Source: Mycobacterium sp. (GTDB lineage: Bacteria > Actinomycetota > Actinomycetes > Mycobacteriales > Mycobacteriaceae). From it: a stretch of 33,808 nucleotides of DNA. Positions 33,693 through 33,808 of this stretch are shown one piece after another. The stretch lies in assembly GCA_003987775.1 (NCBI GenBank), contig RXJD01000035.1, positions 1-33,808 of the forward strand, given 5' to 3'. The position numbers were made by a program, and so were the translations under genes. Every line of letters begins with the position of its first letter. The stretch's first letter is position 1. The notes beneath the pieces are model-generated. The model saw only the letters and a program-made list of their open reading frames with translations, did not search any database and was not told the DNA's origin.

Positions 33693-33808
33693 CAACTTAC
33701 GGACCTGGGATGTCTAGCTACTTCGACCTGAAAAAGTCAGGGCGTGGCGGTGGCTGAATTGGGCTTTGTTTGACGAGATGATGGCCTCGAACCCTTGGGC
33801 TAGAAGGG

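Overview
The window reads as chromosome of a slow-growing, non-tuberculous Mycobacterium. It has high GC, GTG starts with 4-nt GTGA overlaps, a 1396-residue PE_PGRS gene, PPE genes of the PPW and SVP types, a PE/PPE pair, and an mmcO/MFS/cysK2/lpqS group whose genes match members of the RicR copper regulon known from M. tuberculosis.

Layout. 1-4135: the 3' end of a nonribosomal peptide synthetase (thioesterase domain), translationally coupled to a MacB-like ABC ATPase and an FtsX-type permease, probably a peptide product and its exporter. 4136-7430: gene-poor DNA with an IS3-type relic, then a complete IS21-family element (istA, istB, duplicated terminal repeats, GGCAG target duplication). 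7531-11000: a DUF2231 membrane protein followed by decayed genes (ECF sigma tail with a C-terminally altered RslA-like anti-sigma factor, nitrilase fragment, ERCC4/Lsr2-like gene, IstB relic). 11151-15341: a PE_PGRS protein with a C-terminal phosphoesterase domain. 15.6-16.2 kb: an IS3 OrfA relic and a small secreted protein.

16603-32115 is a metal-response island. On the minus strand lpqS-cysK2-MFS-mmcO form one apparent operon behind a RicR-type operator. To the right lie a Zur-like box with a coupled small ORF and a PPE-PPW gene, a second lpqS paralogue with its own RicR box, a PE/PPE-SVP pair, and a third lpqS with RicR box followed by a second cysK2. A DUF1275 membrane protein and two secreted proteins come next. 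A small His/Met/Cys-containing membrane protein and a DUF732 Pro/Gly-rich secreted protein each have a RicR-type palindrome upstream. Five TACCC-N5-GGGTA palindromes occur within about 10.8 kb.

The common theme is probably copper handling (periplasmic multicopper oxidase, His-rich LpqS membrane proteins, CysK2 sulfur chemistry, export), next to a zinc-controlled PPE gene. In the three lpqS genes the operator ends on the A of the ATG, which suggests leaderless transcripts. The window ends in an IS110-family transposase whose upstream noncoding DNA carries a strong hairpin, possibly part of a bridge RNA. No tRNA, rRNA or CRISPR array was seen.
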